NCBI GenBank assembly: GCA_008711295.1
Contig: VUYV01000180.1
Coordinates: 454,057-518,056, forward strand
Direction of reading: 5' to 3'
Origin: Anarhynchus alexandrinus
Lineage: Eukaryota > Chordata > Aves > Charadriiformes > Charadriidae
DNA: 64,000 nucleotides
A program made the translations under genes and the position numbers. The first letter of the stretch is position 1, and the number at the start of each line of letters is the position of its first letter. Below, piece after piece: positions 37,742 to 50,482 of the stretch. The notes below the pieces were generated by a model. It made no database searches and was not told the DNA's origin. It saw nothing but the letters and a program-made list of their open reading frames with translations.

Positions 37742-39271
37742 TTCAAGAAAAAAAGAAATAAAAAAAAAAATAATCAAAGGAAACTGATCACAAGGTGCTG
37801 CTCTTCCATCAGACTTAAAAAAGGAGCTGAAATGCCACAATGCATGCACTGCAGGCATTAAGCATGAGGGAGGTACGTGATATAGTAAAGATACAGAGGA
37901 AGCAAGCATTCTCTGGTCTGGAGAGAGAAGATGTACCATTTGGTCAACAAGTACTCAGGCTATTCCACAATAAAACACTGTCCATGGGCTGTATACCAGA
38001 AATTGCAGGTTACTGCATGAGTATCGTAATTTCTCAACGCTCAGAAGAGAGAAGCAGATGAAACACATGACTGTTTGGACAAGCACAATCATCGGCAATG
38101 TGCTGGCACAATACTGACAAGAACCAACATAAAAACAGCATCAGAGAGGTGACAGACCACTATGCCTCAGCACTTTAATGGGGCAGGAGGAGGAAGAAGA
38201 AAAGTTCTCTCCCATTGTCACTGCCACTCTGATAGAAAACCCTGACCAGAAAGCAGACATTAATCTACATCTCAGCTCTGCATTCATATGACAGCATGCT
38301 GAAGTAAGCTTAAAGGGAACACAGAAAATTATATACCAAGCCAGGCTCCTACAAAAGTTTAAAATAGCAATGCTATCATCACTTGCTTTTTTTCTTGAAG
38401 GTGAAGAGTGATAGAAAGCTTAAAATTCACTGTTGAAGCAAGAGGGAGACTCAGCCTTTCTTCAGCACAGAGAAGCACCAGTCTTCCTCAAGCAGGCAAC
38501 AAGGGTTCACTTGTCCCCAGTTACATGCACTTATTAAAGCTTTTGGCCGAACAAAGAATTTAGAAGATTATGGTAGCGGGATTAAAAAAGCAACACTGGG
38601 TAACAGTTACATAATTACAGTGATGACAAAGAACTTGAGCTTTAATGTGACTTGAAATTAATAAGGTCAGATCCACAGCTCATATGAACGTGGCCTGAGA
38701 TTTTAGCCTGAAGTAACTTCCAAATGCCTTGTCTTCATTGGCTGGGTTTGTTTCTTTAACTTTAAGCTAGCTCACACAGGACAGCCAGGCTGAAGTAAAA
38801 GTATGCTTGTAATTCACTAAGAAAGCAAAATTATTTTTAGCAATGATGACAAAAAAAATAAAATCAAGGAATCTTCCAGATACAGATAAGCACATTGATG
38901 GATATTTATAAAACCCAGATGAAATTCTGATATCAAAGAAGCTTGTTACATATCTCAGATATTCTAAATGAATTCTTATTTTGTTTAAAGTTGTTTTTCC
39001 TTCAGGAAAAAAAACTTGAGAATTTTTTAAGAACCAAAAAAATCAGTGCCCAAAATTTTCTGTAAAAATAATTATGAAAAAATGTTTTCAAAAAAGAATA
39101 AAATCTCTGTTGAAATTTTTCATTCAGAACAGAATTTGATTAACTGATCATCTGTAAGAAATTTCTTTTTTTTTTTTTCTTTCTTTCTGAATTAGTGTTC
39201 TTTATTAGTTTTGCACCTCTATATCATAAACCAAACATTTTTTGGAAGCAGAAGGAGAATTAAAGAAGAGA
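37742..39271 (+). repeat. First copy of a 1.5-kb false tandem duplication
   Basis: This segment is repeated at an offset of 1,531 bases immediately after the single N at 39272. By eye the copies match almost perfectly through A-runs, T-runs and unique sequence. One clear substitution is C at 38352 against T at 39883, and a few bases differ at the ragged 5' ends beside the A-rich tract. The copy ends precisely at the N. Confidence 0.93.
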
Positions 39272-39272
39272 N
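39272..39272. other. Assembly gap of one N
   Basis: One ambiguous base separates two nearly identical 1.5-kb blocks within a NAXD intron. It behaves like the N at 9827. Confidence 0.95.
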
Positions 39273-40802
39273 TTTAAAAAAAAAAAGAAATAAAAAAAAA
39301 ATAATCAAAGGAAACTGATCACAAGGTGCTGCTCTTCCATCAGACTTAAAAAAGGAGCTGAAATGCCACAATGCATGCACTGCAGGCATTAAGCATGAGG
39401 GAGGTACGTGATATAGTAAAGATACAGAGGAAGCAAGCATTCTCTGGTCTGGAGAGAGAAGATGTACCATTTGGTCAACAAGTACTCAGGCTATTCCACA
39501 ATAAAACACTGTCCATGGGCTGTATACCAGAAATTGCAGGTTACTGCATGAGTATCGTAATTTCTCAACGCTCAGAAGAGAGAAGCAGATGAAACACATG
39601 ACTGTTTGGACAAGCACAATCATCGGCAATGTGCTGGCACAATACTGACAAGAACCAACATAAAAACAGCATCAGAGAGGTGACAGACCACTATGCCTCA
39701 GCACTTTAATGGGGCAGGAGGAGGAAGAAGAAAAGTTCTCTCCCATTGTCACTGCCACTCTGATAGAAAACCCTGACCAGAAAGCAGACATTAATCTACA
39801 TCTCAGCTCTGCATTCATATGACAGCATGCTGAAGTAAGCTTAAAGGGAACACAGAAAATTATATACCAAGCCAGGCTCCTATAAAAGTTTAAAATAGCA
39901 ATGCTATCATCACTTGCTTTTTTTCTTGAAGGTGAAGAGTGATAGAAAGCTTAAAATTCACTGTTGAAGCAAGAGGGAGACTCAGCCTTTCTTCAGCACA
40001 GAGAAGCACCAGTCTTCCTCAAGCAGGCAACAAGGGTTCACTTGTCCCCAGTTACATGCACTTATTAAAGCTTTTGGCCGAACAAAGAATTTAGAAGATT
40101 ATGGTAGCGGGATTAAAAAAGCAACACTGGGTAACAGTTACATAATTACAGTGATGACAAAGAACTTGAGCTTTAATGTGACTTGAAATTAATAAGGTCA
40201 GATCCACAGCTCATATGAACGTGGCCTGAGATTTTAGCCTGAAGTAACTTCCAAATGCCTTGTCTTCATTGGCTGGGTTTGTTTCTTTAACTTTAAGCTA
40301 GCTCACACAGGACAGCCAGGCTGAAGTAAAAGTATGCTTGTAATTCACTAAGAAAGCAAAATTATTTTTAGCAATGATGACAAAAAAAATAAAATCAAGG
40401 AATCTTCCAGATACAGATAAGCACATTGATGGATATTTATAAAACCCAGATGAAATTCTGATATCAAAGAAGCTTGTTACATATCTCAGATATTCTAAAT
40501 GAATTCTTATTTTGTTTAAAGTTGTTTTTCCTTCAGGAAAAAAAACTTGAGAATTTTTTAAGAACCAAAAAAATCAGTGCCCAAAATTTTCTGTAAAAAT
40601 AATTATGAAAAAATGTTTTCAAAAAAGAATAAAATCTCTGTTGAAATTTTTCATTCAGAACAGAATTTGATTAACTGATCATCTGTAAGAAATTTCTTTT
40701 TTTTTTTTTCTTTCTTTCTGAATTAGTGTTCTTTATTAGTTTTGCACCTCTATATCATAAACCAAACATTTTTTGGAAGCAGAAGGAGAATTAAAGAAGA
40801 GA
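39273..40802 (+). repeat. Second copy of a 1.5-kb false tandem duplication
   Basis: This is a near-perfect copy of 37742-39271. It runs on into unique sequence after 40802 at exactly the point where the first copy is cut by the N. Confidence 0.93.
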
Positions 40803-41688
40803 AGAACTCCAATAGCAACTTTCTCTAACAAAAGCCTAGCAAAACCATCCTCCACAGCTCTCAAGGTATTCTAAACTACTTGGGATAGTGTGGTCTCCAG
40901 TTTCTTGCCTCCCCAGTTTTGCAATTTCAATTTGTAACTGTCAGCAGTTCTGTAAATTAATGTAAAATTGATTCCACTTGTTAGTACCACTGATTAATTC
41001 AGTAATACTTCTCAGGAAAGAAAATAAATTAAAATTGTACAAAATTAGATTGACATTAGACTGCAAGATATACTTTGAACATATAAAGGAATGTTGACAG
41101 TAATACAAGACATCATCTAGAAGACTGTGTAAGTACATATTATTCAGAGTACAGAACTATCTTAAGCTCCTGTTTTCAGCTCTCCATGAAGGCTTGACAG
41201 AAAATATGATTATCTCCTTATCCAGTGTAGAAATCTGCAACATTTTATAATTAAGAGTATTATTTCTTATTGCATGGGGACACAGTCCCCGTTCTTTGGT
41301 ACCTCTCCCGACAAAAGTTGTCAAATACAGTTCAGAAAATTAGGAACTCGAATTCATGTTTATGTTCTTACAGTACAGGTGCTTTGCACCTAAGAAAACA
41401 CAGAGCCCTTTATCTAGAGATGCCAACATTTATTTCTTAATTAGCAACTTTCACAATCAAAACAAAAGCAAATCAAAATAACCATATGGGTGCCTAAAAT
41501 TCAGCGTGATGCTTACAGTTTAAAAATGAAGACCATGACTAACAGCTGGAATTTTCAGTCACCAATATTTTATTAAATTTTTTATTTAAACCTAATCAAA
41601 AACATTTGTGCAATCATGTAAAAGATAGGAAATTGGTTAATAAAATTCAACATAAAGACACAGAATAAAATATCAGCATACACATTAC

Positions 41689-41797
41689 CTTAGCGTTCTC
41701 AAGTAGAACTTCATCTCTACCTAAGCCAGGTCCTATGACAACTGAGTGCAGTCGTGGTAACCACTTTTCCACCTCATGGACAGCATTGGGACTATCA
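41689..41797 (-). CDS. NAXD: NAXD exon with the GPGLGR motif
   Basis: The exon supplies the last base of Leu and 36 codons: [20 protein letters not shown], then [16 protein letters not shown]. Human has [32 protein letters not shown]. The Gly-Pro-Gly-Leu-Gly-Arg loop (about residues 158-163) is diagnostic of the dehydratase family. Splice sites are TTTAG and AAG|GTAATG. Confidence 0.97.
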
Positions 41798-42879
41798 CTA
41801 AATGGAATTGGGGAAAAAAAAGACAAGTTTAGAAAGGCTCTGTTTTAGTATTCTCAGAATCCAAGTTCCAGATGCAAGATAGAGATATTTCCCATTTTAA
41901 GGGTCAGGCAATTTTATTCTCCAAACTACCAAAAACCTGTGACCCAGGAAATATTGAACGGTTTTCCAAATAGTTAAAATGAAATACTTCTCTTGATTAA
42001 TTCCTTAGGGGGTACCACATAAAAATGTGGAGGTAATTGCAACTATCCACTATGCTTGTTACAAAATAAGAAAATAAAACCCAAGCAGGAAACCAACAGT
42101 TTCCAATTTAATGCTTCTTTGCAAAGATTACATCTTGGAGAGAGATCCACCATCTTGCAGATATATACTGCAGCTCGCTGGAAATGATGCAATTATTTAT
42201 TACCCTGCATGGCAAAATGATAAATCTACTCATACGCTTTTTTGTCAGTTGCTTCATAAGCATTTGTTCCAACTGAATTACGGCCAAACTGTCCCCTTTC
42301 CCCAAAAGGCAATAGGAGAATCAAGCTATTCAGTAAGGGTATTATCTGCTTGTAATACTTTAGATTTCTGTAGCGTTCAGGTTTTGTCTACATTGGAAAA
42401 ATGATGAGAAAATCCACTGCCACATATAGTTGCACAATACAGCATTCAGCCGCTGACCAGACCTGTTTATTTTGTTCTGATCAGTTTTGTTGTGTAAATA
42501 GGTCAGAATATTTTCAAAGCAGTGCCCAACAATGTCAGTTAATCCTTACTGACAGTATGGAGGGAAAATTTAGCCTCCCTCTCTCCCCGCCTCTGACATA
42601 CGCAACAACAATAAATGAACATTTTAACTGAAGCACAGGGGGGAAAAAAAGCTCCCTATAGGCTAAGCAAGGAGGTACCGTATGATAGTATTACTCAGAA
42701 TATTTTGAGCTTGCAGTACTTCAACAAAGCTCTATTATAACGGATGAAAGCCCTTGCATGTTTTTCATAACCAACAGCTGTACTGATGGGACACACACAC
42801 CACTTGGGAACAAGTGTTTAGCTCGCGTCTGGCAGAATCAGCAAATTCCACAATGATTTCTGCAAGTGCCAGGCAGGAG

Positions 42880-43110
42880 CCCAAAGCTTTTGCAGCTGCA
42901 CCGAGCAAGGCGTCCTGCTCGAGGCCGCAGGGATGCAGCGCCTCACTCCTGGCCACAGCCCAGTGGCCCCTCCACCGACAATAGCTGCTTCAGAAATCCC
43001 CGGCTGCAGCAGCGCCGGCTCCCCAAAGGCGCCCTGTGCTGACACCACAGAACAGCTCTGTCAAAACAAGGCTGCCGGGTTGGAAGCGATGACCCGCTTG
43101 CAAGGGCAAG
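42880..43110. other. GC-rich patch in a NAXD intron
   Basis: In an otherwise AT-rich intron this stretch of about 230 bases is rich in G+C and has several CpG dinucleotides (for example around GAGCAAGGCGTCC and CAGCGCCGGC). It gives overlapping open frames on both strands, none recognisable. It could be an old GC-rich insertion, an enhancer or an alternative start region. Nothing in the sequence decides. Confidence 0.35.
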
Positions 43111-43499
43111 GGAGACAACGAACCACGTGAGGACATCGGTGTCCCTGAAGCAGTCCCTCGCTTAGCAAGCTGAAGTTGAATTTCCATTTGAACGATGCAG
43201 CTCCCTCCCTTCTCCTCTAACTCGCAAGGAAACAGGAGTAGCTTCAGAACTGACAAATGGCTCGCTTCCCACCCCCCCATCCCCTACAACAACCTACTGG
43301 TTTATGATGTAGATACACGCTGGAAATAAAAATGATTAAAGAAATATTTAAAGCACTATTAAAAAAAGAAAGCTAGTTCTTTTATATGTGGTAGGTTGAA
43401 CATGTGAAAAATTGTCTGTGAACCAAACTCTAATAAAACATCACCATTTCTGAATGCAGACCACTTCTTTATTTACATGCAGAAACTGATTTTATCTCT

Positions 43500-43610
43500 A
43501 GAAGAGCAATATATATCTCAAATATATATATTTCTTAAATAAATATCTCATAGAAATCTATATATCATACAGCTATAAGAATACTGCTATATATATAAGG
43601 ATGTTTGAAT
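43500..43610. repeat. TA-rich low-complexity sequence
   Basis: This contains several short TATATA tracts separated by AAATA and CTCATAG units. It is a simple repeat with no further content. Confidence 0.6.
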
Positions 43611-43924
43611 GGATTGGTTTCAAAATACCTTTGGATAGTAGAAGCCAAATATATTAAAAAATGTTGCATTAAACGTAAGCAAAGAACAGAGCCATAGAGA
43701 GTACCATAACTACTCTGCTCTTTTACAAATATCTCATGAAAATAATCTCAAGGTAGAAAGTTTGCCAATTTATTTATATTCTGGATTGAAATAAGATAAT
43801 TTTGTCTCCAACTCAATTGATAATGTGCACTCTTCAAAACAAAGCCATCTCTTGGGAAATGAACAGTCCAACATTAAGCCACTCCTGCTCACTTTGCCTC
43901 TGGTAATAATAAAAACCTACTGTA

Positions 43925-43965
43925 GAGCTTTTCATCTTCAAAGCATTTTACAAACATTACCTTCA
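43925..43965 (+). mobile_element. Possible ancient L3/MIR3-like fragment
   Basis: The segment AGAGCTTTTCATCTTCAAAG followed by CATTTTACAAACATTA closely resembles the conserved 3' segment of amniote L3/MIR3 elements (CTTTTCATC...CAAAGCACTTTACAAACATTA). The call is from visual similarity only. Confidence 0.45.
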
Positions 43966-45261
43966 CATAACTCCTTTGCAACTTCACATCAAGAAGCAAC
44001 CCAAGGCATATGAAGGGCCAAGAGATTTAAAATGGTGATAATGACTATTACATTGCAAAATCAGCTATAAAAACATGCTGAAAAATAACTGATGGATTAT
44101 GATTCTTCATAAAGAAAGCAGAACCAATACTGCCTCAGCGAAGCATCAGGCCACCTTCACTTTAAGATACTGGATATTCACAACAGCTGTGGTTCTGCAG
44201 CTAAGGACACCTTACAAATATCCTGTACCTACAACCTCGCTGGAAGTAGAAAGGCTATTGTAACATCTTGGAGTTTATTCCCACACACAGACATCAAAGT
44301 AGGAGCACTTTAAAGATGACAGGCTACAAACGATCAACATGTAACTTTCTTCAGGAAGGGGTGTCACCTTGAATGTTCCTGACCATGGGATTTAGCACAA
44401 TGACAGAAACTCTACTAGCTCTTAACAGCTACAGTCTATACACATCATTAAAACATGACCAGAAGAGTTCTCTGACACCAAGGTCAGCTGGCCTCTACAC
44501 CCTCAGACTTCAGAGCAGGTAACACTCAAGCTGGCTATCAGCCACAGTCCCTGAACCGTGGTGGTTCCTCACCAGTGGAAAAAGTTGTTGGGAGAGGCTA
44601 GTTGGCACTGGCCAAAAACCTTGCCAAGGATCATTTGGAGAATTTTCCAGTACAGATATTCCCAGGCTACCTGGGAATAAATATTCCTTGGTAGTGTTTA
44701 GTTACAACAGAAAAAGCCAATGTGTATTCTTGTTTGCCTGTGGATCAAAACCAGGAAAAAAAACCAAACCAAAACAAAATACTTTGGAGGCACCAGCACA
44801 GAATGCAAGCCAGGTCCCCAGCTGTTCACCATGTACTATGCTCACACAAATAGTGTTGTTAACTCCCTTTGTCCCTTCACGCCAATTTCTCTGCCTGATT
44901 ACTAACCTGATTTCAAACCTTTCCATTTAATTATCACCTCCACTGCCCAAGACATGCATGCACAATTGAAATTAGCACTGTATTTTTTTTTTAAAAAAAA
45001 AAGGATCTGAAAAGGTATGAGGTATGAAGATGCTGCCCCCTTGATCAAAGAGATGCAATCTTCAGGCTTTGACAGAACGGGATCAAGTAAGCAAGAATCA
45101 GTGTTGTCTTTAGAGATGCAGAGCCATACAATTAGTGACTTAGCTTTTCTCCAAAATGGGAATCACAAATACAATACCCCTGCTCTAAAGCACAAAGCTA
45201 ATACTAATATAAACAGGAGTCAAAGTCTCTTGCAAGGCCATGAGAAAACAGCATTTGAATT

Positions 45262-45499
45262 TCATAGAATCATATGGTTTAGGTTGGAAAGGACCTTGAA
45301 GATCATTGAGTTCCAACCCCCCTGCTATAGGCAGGGACACCTCCCACTAGACCAGGTTGCCCAAGGCCACGTCCAGCCTGGCCTTGAACACCTCCAGGGA
45401 TGGGGCCTCAACAACCTCTCTGGGCAACCTGTTCCAGTGCCTTACCACCCTCAAAGTGAAAAACTTCTTCCTAATGTTCAATCTAAACCTGCCCTCTTC
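45262..45499 (-). mobile_element. CR1 LINE 3' end, antisense to +
   Basis: The + strand begins TCATAGAATCATATGG and GTTGGAAAGGACCTTGAAGA. It continues through blocks such as CCAACCCCCCTGC, GGGACACCTCCCACTAGACC, CCTGGCCTTGAACACCTCC and AACCTGTTCCAGTGCC. This is the textbook reverse complement of the avian CR1 3' end including its ATTCTATGA terminus. The element lies in the transcribed orientation of NAXD, is 5'-truncated, and has lost coding function. Confidence 0.95.
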
Positions 45500-48400
45500 T
45501 GAAAAGAAACCTTTGAGAGAGACTTTGATTAACTAGAAGTGAGGGATTTCCCAAATAAAGCAAGCTTTTTTTGAAGGTGATGGGGCAAGAGACTGGGAAA
45601 GAGTCTGGCTTTCCCATAATTTGAAAATATAAACTCTGCACCACGGACATGCACAACAGAAATAATTTGGGAAGCTGAATCCAAGCAGTAACACCTGTAA
45701 ACATGGAGAGTGAACTACTGTACCATTGTGCAGATATGTGCAATTAAAGACTCTGGTGACAGACCACAGCTGTAGATTTGCAGGGAACGTTCAAACAGCT
45801 ACTTAATTTCCAGCTAACCACTACACTGTTACATGACCTGCTATCAGATGCCATTCTGCTGAAAATCTAGATTACAACAGCTCACTGGTGTTCAATCAAG
45901 CAACCAAACAACACCCCTCCAAATCCCAAAAGCTTCCTCAAAGTCTTAGCTTGTCTGGAAAGCTACTGATAAAGCTCTGACCGCATACAGAAAAGAACTA
46001 CCACAGGATAAACATGTAAGTAACAACTACAAGACAATAGGATCATTAATAACAAAAACTGAAGGAGCTTCTATAGTCTGTCTCATTCCTGTGAAGCCTA
46101 GTAGGTAAGGAAAAGTCCAAAGCTAATGTGAAATAACAGAAAAATATCCTCCCATCAACGTCAACTTTACACACTGTCCATTAGACAAAGCAGATCTAAA
46201 GAAATAAGCAAGCATACAGAGTCTCACGGTGGGCAGACTATGGAAAAGGACCCCACAGACATTTACCTGATCAACTTTCCTTAGCTATTAGTGAGAGGTG
46301 AAGGAGAGACACAAAGCTTCACTCAGCAGAGGTGAAGACTGTGGATCTCTTGGGAAGACAGATACAACAGCTTTGTCATTTGCCTTCCTTGAAGCCCCCA
46401 TGTAGGTAGGGCGAAGATATGGTGTTCAGCATCTTACGTGTTTACCTTTTTGCTCTCTTCTCTGCCTCCAAAACATACTGAGAAAAGTACTTTCCACAGC
46501 AAATTATACAAAGATTCTTCAAATTAAACAGCACCTAGTCTCTGAAATCATAAGGATAAATTTTCTTTGTGAATTATTGGTAGCTTTAGATAACTTCTGC
46601 CAAACTAAAATCAACGCACCATGAAAAAAATTTTTTGTCTTGCCACCTCAATTACTTTTGTATACAAGAACAGCACTGGTTTGGTTATGGTACTTACGAC
46701 AGTAACTGCTGGATTCAGTACTGGACAGTCTCATTTGTTGCTTCTTATGCTAATGCACAACCTCACAGCTTCTTATAATACCTTTCAGATTTGAAAAGCT
46801 AATAAAGAAAATACAAACTTTAAGTCAAGTTTTTTGCTCTTCAGGACTCTTCTGTATATCACTATCACACAATAAAAATTGACATAAAAACCACAGTTCT
46901 GTAGATCATCTTGGTAAAAGCTTGATGTAATAACCTTTCCAAAAACAACAAAGAGCCTGAAAAATACGGTGGCTACTGCCCTAAGATCACTCACAGTTCC
47001 TAAAAATCTTCCAGAGCACTTTGGAACCGATATTTGACACATGCCATCTGCTTGAAAATCTGCTCTAGGCTGGTGACTGCCCAGGGTGGTAGGGCACTTG
47101 GACAGGGCCAGAAAAGCAACTGCCATCCCCAGCTCCCCAAAAGAAGAAAATTTTGCTGTACACTGCATTTTATTCAAAGACTAGCTTTCACCAAATGATC
47201 AAAAGCCACCAAGGCAATAGCTTTAAATTATCACAGAAAGCTCTAACCACAGCAGCTTTCCTCATTCAGCATGAATGACAGCTACTGTCATTGCCTTCTA
47301 GAAGAGGGAAAGGAACAACAGTGATAAGGTGCAGCCTTGTCAAATTTTACATGGAAACAAGAAAATGTGAAGCGAAGTCAGCATGGGTGTAACCGGGAGC
47401 TACAGAAAGAGTAGATAAGCATGAATGACAGCGCAGACAGGAGGCAGCGGGACCACAGCTCTTCACATGTGTTTTAGGCAGAGCTGGAACCACCTTAGTA
47501 ATCAGAGATATGGTTTGGACATCACAAAATGCCAATCAGCAGGATCTCCCGCTAGAGAAGGACAGGGGGACAAGCAACTATACGGCTCCTCAATGGAGAG
47601 CATATTTTTCAAATTTTGCCCGTTATCTGAGCACACTTGGTGTGACTGATGCAACTCCAAATGCATTAAAATGTACCCCTACAAAAGCCTGTTATGTAAA
47701 CTCAGACAAAGCCACTTTAAGTGGGCAGTTTCAAAAGCCAACCTAGAGTCTTATCTTCAAAGATGGGGAAAAGTCTCTGATCCGAGGATGAAAGAGCTTC
47801 GGTTTTGTTTGTCCAAACACTGCAGGTAATTATATTAATGTGAATCAAATGTTAGACCTGCTGACATTTAGATCCTGTCATGTTATACAGCACATCAAAA
47901 GAGTGAAAGACGGGACATAATGCGTACCTCTAGAATTTAAGCAGTTATCTCAGAAAGCTAATTATTAACTACTGTGGTAAACCCTGGGTGAGGTCATTAT
48001 TGGAAACTGGGTAAATAAGATAGGTAGAGAGATTATTCTGGAAAGGTTAGGCCAAAGGAATTAAAGGCAAAACCAAACAGTTACAAAATATGTTTGACCA
48101 TAAAATTAAACTATTTCTATATTCCAAGAGTAGCTATATTTGTCAATGTTTAAATCATCATTCTTGTAAATTAACTCCAAATCTCCAGAAGCCCAAGGGC
48201 TTGAGGCAGCCTCTTTTGGCCCCATGAACAGAACTGGAAATAACAACCTATTTTAGAGAAGCTCATTGATCCCATTATCAACTCATGGGTGTCTCACCAA
48301 GCACCTCAAATCAGGTAGAGCAAATCTCAGTGACAACACAGTGGCATGAAGTTGGCTAGATGCAATTAGAGACCAAAGAGAGACATAATTAGTAAATTAA

Positions 48401-49827
48401 GATTAGTATATTAAAACGTCCTCCAATAAGTTTAGAAGACAAAATGGTCATTTTCAAATACCAGGCTGTTGAAAGATCTTTCAGTAGTGTTTAATCTGCA
48501 AATGCTGGGTAGACAATAACTATTTTCCTGCTACAATCTGATTAAATGACAAGTAGGAAAATGAAAGAAAAACAAAGACCCTAATAAGAGGGGGATGGAG
48601 ATGATTGAGAAATCAGATGTTCCTTCTCAGCCATTGAACAAGTTAATTTAGACACCAGAAGTGAACCTGGTAGGCTTCATCTGAATATTAACAACACAGC
48701 AGCAAAACCAGCAACCCATCACCCAGGAGAAGCCCTGGTGTTACAAGTTCATAGCAAGAGACTGCTCTTAATATGCAGATACCACAGCCTTTACTTGCTC
48801 CATATCCTACCTTCAAGGCAGCAAGAACATGAATGACCTATTGAGTTACGCCTTTAGAAAAAATGTCATGTTTACCATACTGTATTTCTTATATCATAAT
48901 AATGACAACAAAACCCAAAATGTTTTCCACACCTGCTACTCGGACACCAGACTCTCATTTAGGTATTAGATCTTCTGTTTCACTAAGAATTGGGCCTGTA
49001 GTCAACACACTACAGGCATCAAAGCCAACAACCACCTCTTTAATAATGAACCCAAATGCATTATACAAATGGGGTCACCTCTCTTATGCAGAGCAGAGCC
49101 TTTCACATCCTGTGCGAAAGAGCCCCAAAGGAGAAGAAGGTATTGTTTGACTCTATTTTCTCACACTTCTCACACAGACATGACTACAGCCCTCAAGGTC
49201 AACCTTATCTAGCCTTGTAATGATACCACAGGTATCAACACAATCATTTTACAACCTGCATTTAGGTATATCCAAATATTTAAAGCAGTTGTAGTATGTT
49301 TTGATCTCAATCACATTACCAATGCACATTATGACAATCCCCCCCGAAAAGTATAATGATAACCAAATGTCTTGACCTCATATTTTCACAGTTCATGGAA
49401 GGAGTTTTGACCTATTAACACTTCCTGTAAACTGACTTGATAAGTAGAATCTGTCAACTATTCTTCTTCTTGGACTGCAATCAACCAAAACCCGTGACTT
49501 TAAAAGTGACAGAATGAAGTTAAGGTGACATTTCCCTCAGAATGAAACGGACTTAAAATGTCCCTAGAAAAACTAATGCACTTTTTTTTTTTAATGTTAA
49601 AACCAATAAATAAAGTGACAAGCTTTTATCACATTGGTATCCTTCTCTAGTTTACATTCAACTCTTAAGGCACAGATGATAGCTGATTCAATACCCAGAA
49701 GGCTAGCGTACTTCAACTTGGCTGTGGACACATGAGAAGAGAGAACAAGTCTCAGTCTAAATATCTGCTTTGCTGATTATCAGCTGGAAAAAAAAAACCA
49801 CCACAGAGTAAGATCCTAAAACCTCCA

Positions 49828-49862
<35 letters not shown>

Positions 49863-49916
49863 TAATAACAATAATAACAATAATAACAATAATAATAATA
49901 ATATAAATAAATAAAT
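49828..49916 (+). repeat. AAT trinucleotide microsatellite with CAA interruptions
   Basis: About ten pure AAT units are followed by regularly spaced AACAATAAT units, then more AAT, and then AAATAAATAAAT. The interruptions recur every nine bases, suggesting slippage of a compound unit. The tract is intronic in NAXD and likely length-polymorphic. Confidence 0.95.
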
Positions 49917-50456
49917 ATGTAAAAACAAATCCAAGGCATGCCTGCCTTCACTCAAACTTAAGAAAGATTAAATACCAAAGAAACCTAATCCTGGTGTCAA
50001 ATCACAGCAGCATGGCAAGTGTTCAGCAGGATGAATTTGGCCAGGCTCTAACTGGAGTAAAACATTCCTACACACGTATACAGCTCTTTCTGACATACCA
50101 GAAAGCAGCAAGAACAGCAGCACTCCCTGCAGTGATATTAAAAATCTTTGTCTACCTCTTGCATTTTGAGGAGGTAGCAAAACCCCAGTTAGCAAAACCT
50201 GGAATAAGGACCTCTGCAACAACATGGAGGAAAGAAGGCACTATAGTATGGGGTGAATACATCTCCCGTCTTTTATTCACTCTGCAGCATCCAGCAAAGC
50301 AGCAGCAGCTTTTTGCTGACAAAGCTGGACACAGGAAACAGGTCCATAGACAAGTTTTGTCTATGGCACTGCACAACAGGATTAGAAACAGTTTAAGTAT
50401 ACTTCTCTGAGTCGGCACATACAAACTGACCTTTATCTTTCCCTACATACTTAGGA

Positions 50457-50482
50457 AAAAAAACAAAACAAAACAAAACAAA
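50457..50482 (+). repeat. AAAAC short tandem repeat
   Basis: About four AAAAC units follow a run of A. It is a simple repeat. Confidence 0.8.

Larger units (their letters stand above)
25922..41688 (-). other. NAXD: NAXD large intron (15.8 kb as assembled)
   Basis: This is the largest NAXD intron. It holds a pair of diverged copies of a roughly 105-base unit (26682-26791 and 27665-27768), an AT dinucleotide tract near 30800-30830, a probable CR1 tail remnant near 30931-30967, a single N at 39272, and a 1,530-base tandem duplication around that N. If the duplication is false, the real intron is about 14.2 kb. I saw no coding exon. Open frames of 60-130 codons here show no family similarity. 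Confidence 0.7.

Noticed and set aside
45017..45502. 161-codon open frame on the + strand
   Set aside because: Its second half is the antisense of a CR1 3' end and its first half has no family pattern or conserved splice context.
46785..47177. 130-codon frame on the - strand in a NAXD intron
   Set aside because: It has no recognisable domain, no neighbouring splice signals in phase and no repeat identity. It is treated as random.
49752..49955. Leu- or Tyr-rich frames on the - strand
   Set aside because: They are direct translations of the AAT microsatellite in different frames.
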